A DNA stretch of 64,000 nt, taken from NCBI RefSeq assembly GCF_020873915.1, contig NZ_JAHWGP010000027.1, positions 1 through 64,000 of the forward strand, read 5' to 3'. Both the position numbers and the translations under genes were made by a program. Shown here piece by piece: positions 62,398 to 64,000 of this stretch. This DNA comes from Streptomyces sp. DH5 (GTDB lineage: Bacteria > Actinomycetota > Actinomycetes > Streptomycetales > Streptomycetaceae). Under the pieces are notes generated by a model. That model made no database searches, had not been told where the DNA came from, and worked only from the letters and a program-made list of their open reading frames with translations. The stretch's first letter is position 1. Each line of letters begins with the position of its first letter.

Positions 62398-63788
62398 TTC
62401 CGCAGCAGCCTTCCCGCCCGCTCCCGCAGCACGGTGACGGCCTCGGTCGCCGCCTTCTCGGCCCGCACACCGGCCTTGTCGGTCGTGCCCCCGGCCCACG
62501 CACCCGCGTGCACGGCGACGCTCTTCTTCCGCACCGTCCGCTCGACGGCGAGCGGCTGGAGCAGGAACTCCCCGGCGTCCCAGCGCAGCAGACCGACACA
62601 CGCACCGGACGAGGCGAACACCTCCGGGGTGAGCGGACCGGCGGCCGGAACCCGGTCGACGTCCACGGCGAGACGTACCCCGGCGACCTCCACGGCCGTG
62701 CCGTCCTCGCCGTCCTCCACCCGATATCCCTCCAGCAGCACGGGCACGGCGATCCGCACCGGATGCCGGTCCAGGGGCGCGACGGGAGCGGCGACCGCGG
62801 AGGGCAGGGCCACCCGCGCGGTGGCGAACACCTCGGCGGGTTCGCCCGCCCGTGCCCGCTCGTCGTCCCACACCAGGTCGCCCCCGGCGGTGACGGGCAT
62901 CGCGTCCAGCTCCACGGCCCGCCCCTCGCTCACGGCGCCGAGCAGGGACATGTGCGGCCGGAGCAGCTGCCACAGCCCCGCCCCGACGACACTGTCGGGC
63001 TTCGGCACGGACACACTGGCCCGCACCAGCCGCGCCGCCCCGCCGTCCGCCGGCTCGAACACGCCGTGGACCTGCGCCTGTACGGCGGTGGCGTGCTCCT
63101 GGACGTCCACACCCAGCGGCAGCAGACGGCCGGTCGCCCCGGTGACGGCCGGGGCGGGCGCCGCGCCGGGCAGCGTCAGCAGCACGGCCCGCGACCACAG
63201 ATCGGCCCACCGGCGCACCGGAAAACGCTCCAGGGTCGCCCCGGGACAGGACGCGGCGAGCTCGGCGGCGAAACCGTCGAGCAGCGCGGCCGTCCGGCGC
63301 AGGCCCGGCTCGGGCAGCATCGCGGACACCACGGGCGCGGCCCCGGCGACCAGCTCGTGGTCGATCCCGCGCCACCCGGCCCGCGCCAGGTCGCACAGCC
63401 AACTCCGCGCGGCGATCAGCAGGTTGACCGCACGCTCGTCGCTGCCGGCCGGTGCGGGGCCGCTCTCCTCCGCACGCGGCCGGCCGACGGCCTCCTCGAT
63501 CCGCGCGACGAGCGCGTCGTGCGCGGAGCCGAGCAGCGCGGTGCGCGCCGCGGCGAGCGCCACGAAGTGGTCCTCACCGGCCGCCCCGGCCGCCGTCTTC
63601 TCGGCGGCCTCGGCGACCCGCCCGGCCAGCGGCGACCCGGCCACCGCCTCGGCGATCCCGGCGAGCCCGGCGGCCTGCGCGGGCTGCGGCCTGAGCAGCC
63701 CGTCGACGAGCGCGTCGTCGAACCCGTCCACGGCGGCCAGGGCCTCCGCCAGCCCGTCGACGCCGTCGCTCAGCAGATCGGCACGCAT
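62394..63788 (-). CDS. DUF5691-like helical protein of the MoxR-vWA operon
   Basis: ATG 63788 gives 464 aa. The protein is Ala/Leu-rich and helical in its first half (ADLLSDGVDGLAEALAAVDG, RAVNLLIAARSWLCDLARAG, VVSAMLPEPGLRRTAALLDG). The second half is beta-rich (VQAQVHGVFEPADG, VLLEGYRVEDGEDG, VEVAGVRLAVDVDRV) and ends in a basic helix (AVTVLRERAGRLLRK). Length and neighbours fit DUF5691, which I recall as a regular member of these operons, but the family call is tentative. It overlaps both neighbours by ATGA. Confidence 0.7.
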   Translation of the reverse strand: MRADLLSDGVDGLAEALAAVDGFDDALVDGLLRPQPAQAAGLAGIAEAVAGSPLAGRVAEAAEKTAAGAAGEDHFVALAAARTALLGSAHDALVARIEEAVGRPRAEESGPAPAGSDERAVNLLIAARSWLCDLARAGWRGIDHELVAGAAPVVSAMLPEPGLRRTAALLDGFAAELAASCPGATLERFPVRRWADLWSRAVLLTLPGAAPAPAVTGATGRLLPLGVDVQEHATAVQAQVHGVFEPADGGAARLVRASVSVPKPDSVVGAGLWQLLRPHMSLLGAVSEGRAVELDAMPVTAGGDLVWDDERARAGEPAEVFATARVALPSAVAAPVAPLDRHPVRIAVPVLLEGYRVEDGEDGTAVEVAGVRLAVDVDRVPAAGPLTPEVFASSGACVGLLRWDAGEFLLQPLAVERTVRKKSVAVHAGAWAGGTTDKAGVRAEKAATEAVTVLRERAGRLLRK

Positions 63789-64000
63789 CAGGCCACCGTC
63801 CTCGTCGTCGGGAACCACTGCATCTCCGGCAGCGGAGCGGTCGTCGGAGCGAGTTCGAGGTAGGACAGGTGCCGCAGGAACCGGCTGAACACCTGGGCCG
63901 CCGCCGAACTCTCCCCCTGCGCCGGCCGCGTCGAGGTCATGGCGCCCGTCACGGTGTGCGCGTCGGCCTCCCCGTCGGACACCTCGACCTTCAGGTAGCG
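63788..64000 (-). CDS. C-terminal fragment of the operon's upstream gene (cut by window edge)
   Basis: The last 70 residues are visible. They end LRHLSYLELAPTTAPLPEMQWFPTTRTVA, with a disordered TSTRPAQGESSAAAQV linker before. It overlaps the next gene by ATGA. In comparable Streptomyces operons a SWIM zinc-finger protein often precedes DUF5691, but no Cys/His finger is in this piece, so its identity is open. Confidence 0.7.
   Translation of the reverse strand, partial: RYLKVEVSDGEADAHTVTGAMTSTRPAQGESSAAAQVFSRFLRHLSYLELAPTTAPLPEMQWFPTTRTVA

Noticed and set aside
1-64000. CRISPR arrays and insertion sequences
   Set aside because: No regularly spaced repeats with unique spacers and no transposase signatures were found.

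Overview
The window is very GC-rich (about 72% by eye) with strong G/C bias at third codon positions, GTG starts and many ATGA/GTGA overlaps. It also carries XRE-DUF5753/DUF397 pairs, a DUF6461 gene and a second, stand-alone EF-G gene. All of this points to a Streptomyces chromosome. No replication, transposase or CRISPR features were seen.

Region 1 (1-9270, + strand) is a tightly overlapped ebo-type metabolite-traffic operon: myo-inositol-phosphate-synthase-like, UbiA prenyltransferase (EboC), sugar-phosphate isomerase-like TIM barrel, EboA, TatD hydrolase (EboB), EboE and a phosphodiesterase. A Tat-exported TIM-barrel isomerase follows. The tRNA-Leu(GAG) gene at 9477-9561 closes the region.

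Region 2 (9.6-19.3 kb) starts with a three-gene minus-strand set of unknown and membrane proteins, transcribed divergently from a 1256-aa repeat-CHAT protease. A frameshifted remnant, a TPR-like protein, a DUF6461 protein and an EcsC-family protein follow. Region 3 (19.6-26.6 kb) holds a UvrD-type helicase with a toxin-like N-terminus, a DUF1963-like protein, a Ser/Thr kinase, an RsbW-like ATPase and an XRE/DUF397 pair.

Region 4 (26.6-51.6 kb) is a defence island of about 25 kb bounded by two near-perfect terminator hairpins. It has a complete type I restriction system (hsdM-hsdS-hsdR), a fused HTH-methyltransferase-specificity protein divergent from a solo DndB/DGQHR protein, and a lipoprotein. 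It ends with a six-gene, fully overlapped operon: two unknown proteins, an 1821-aa DUF1998-type helicase, a protein with a degenerate J-domain-like segment, a GrpE-like protein and an Hsp70. That operon looks like an ATP-dependent helicase served by its own DnaK/DnaJ/GrpE-type set, and it is the best candidate here for an undescribed (probably anti-phage) system.

Region 5 (51.6-64 kb) holds an MHS-type MFS transporter, an EF-G paralogue (fusB), a GlsB/YeaQ membrane protein and a minus-strand conflict-type operon. In transcription order that operon is a truncated gene, a DUF5691-like protein, a vWA protein, a MoxR-like AAA ATPase and a DUF5682 protein with C-terminal repeats.
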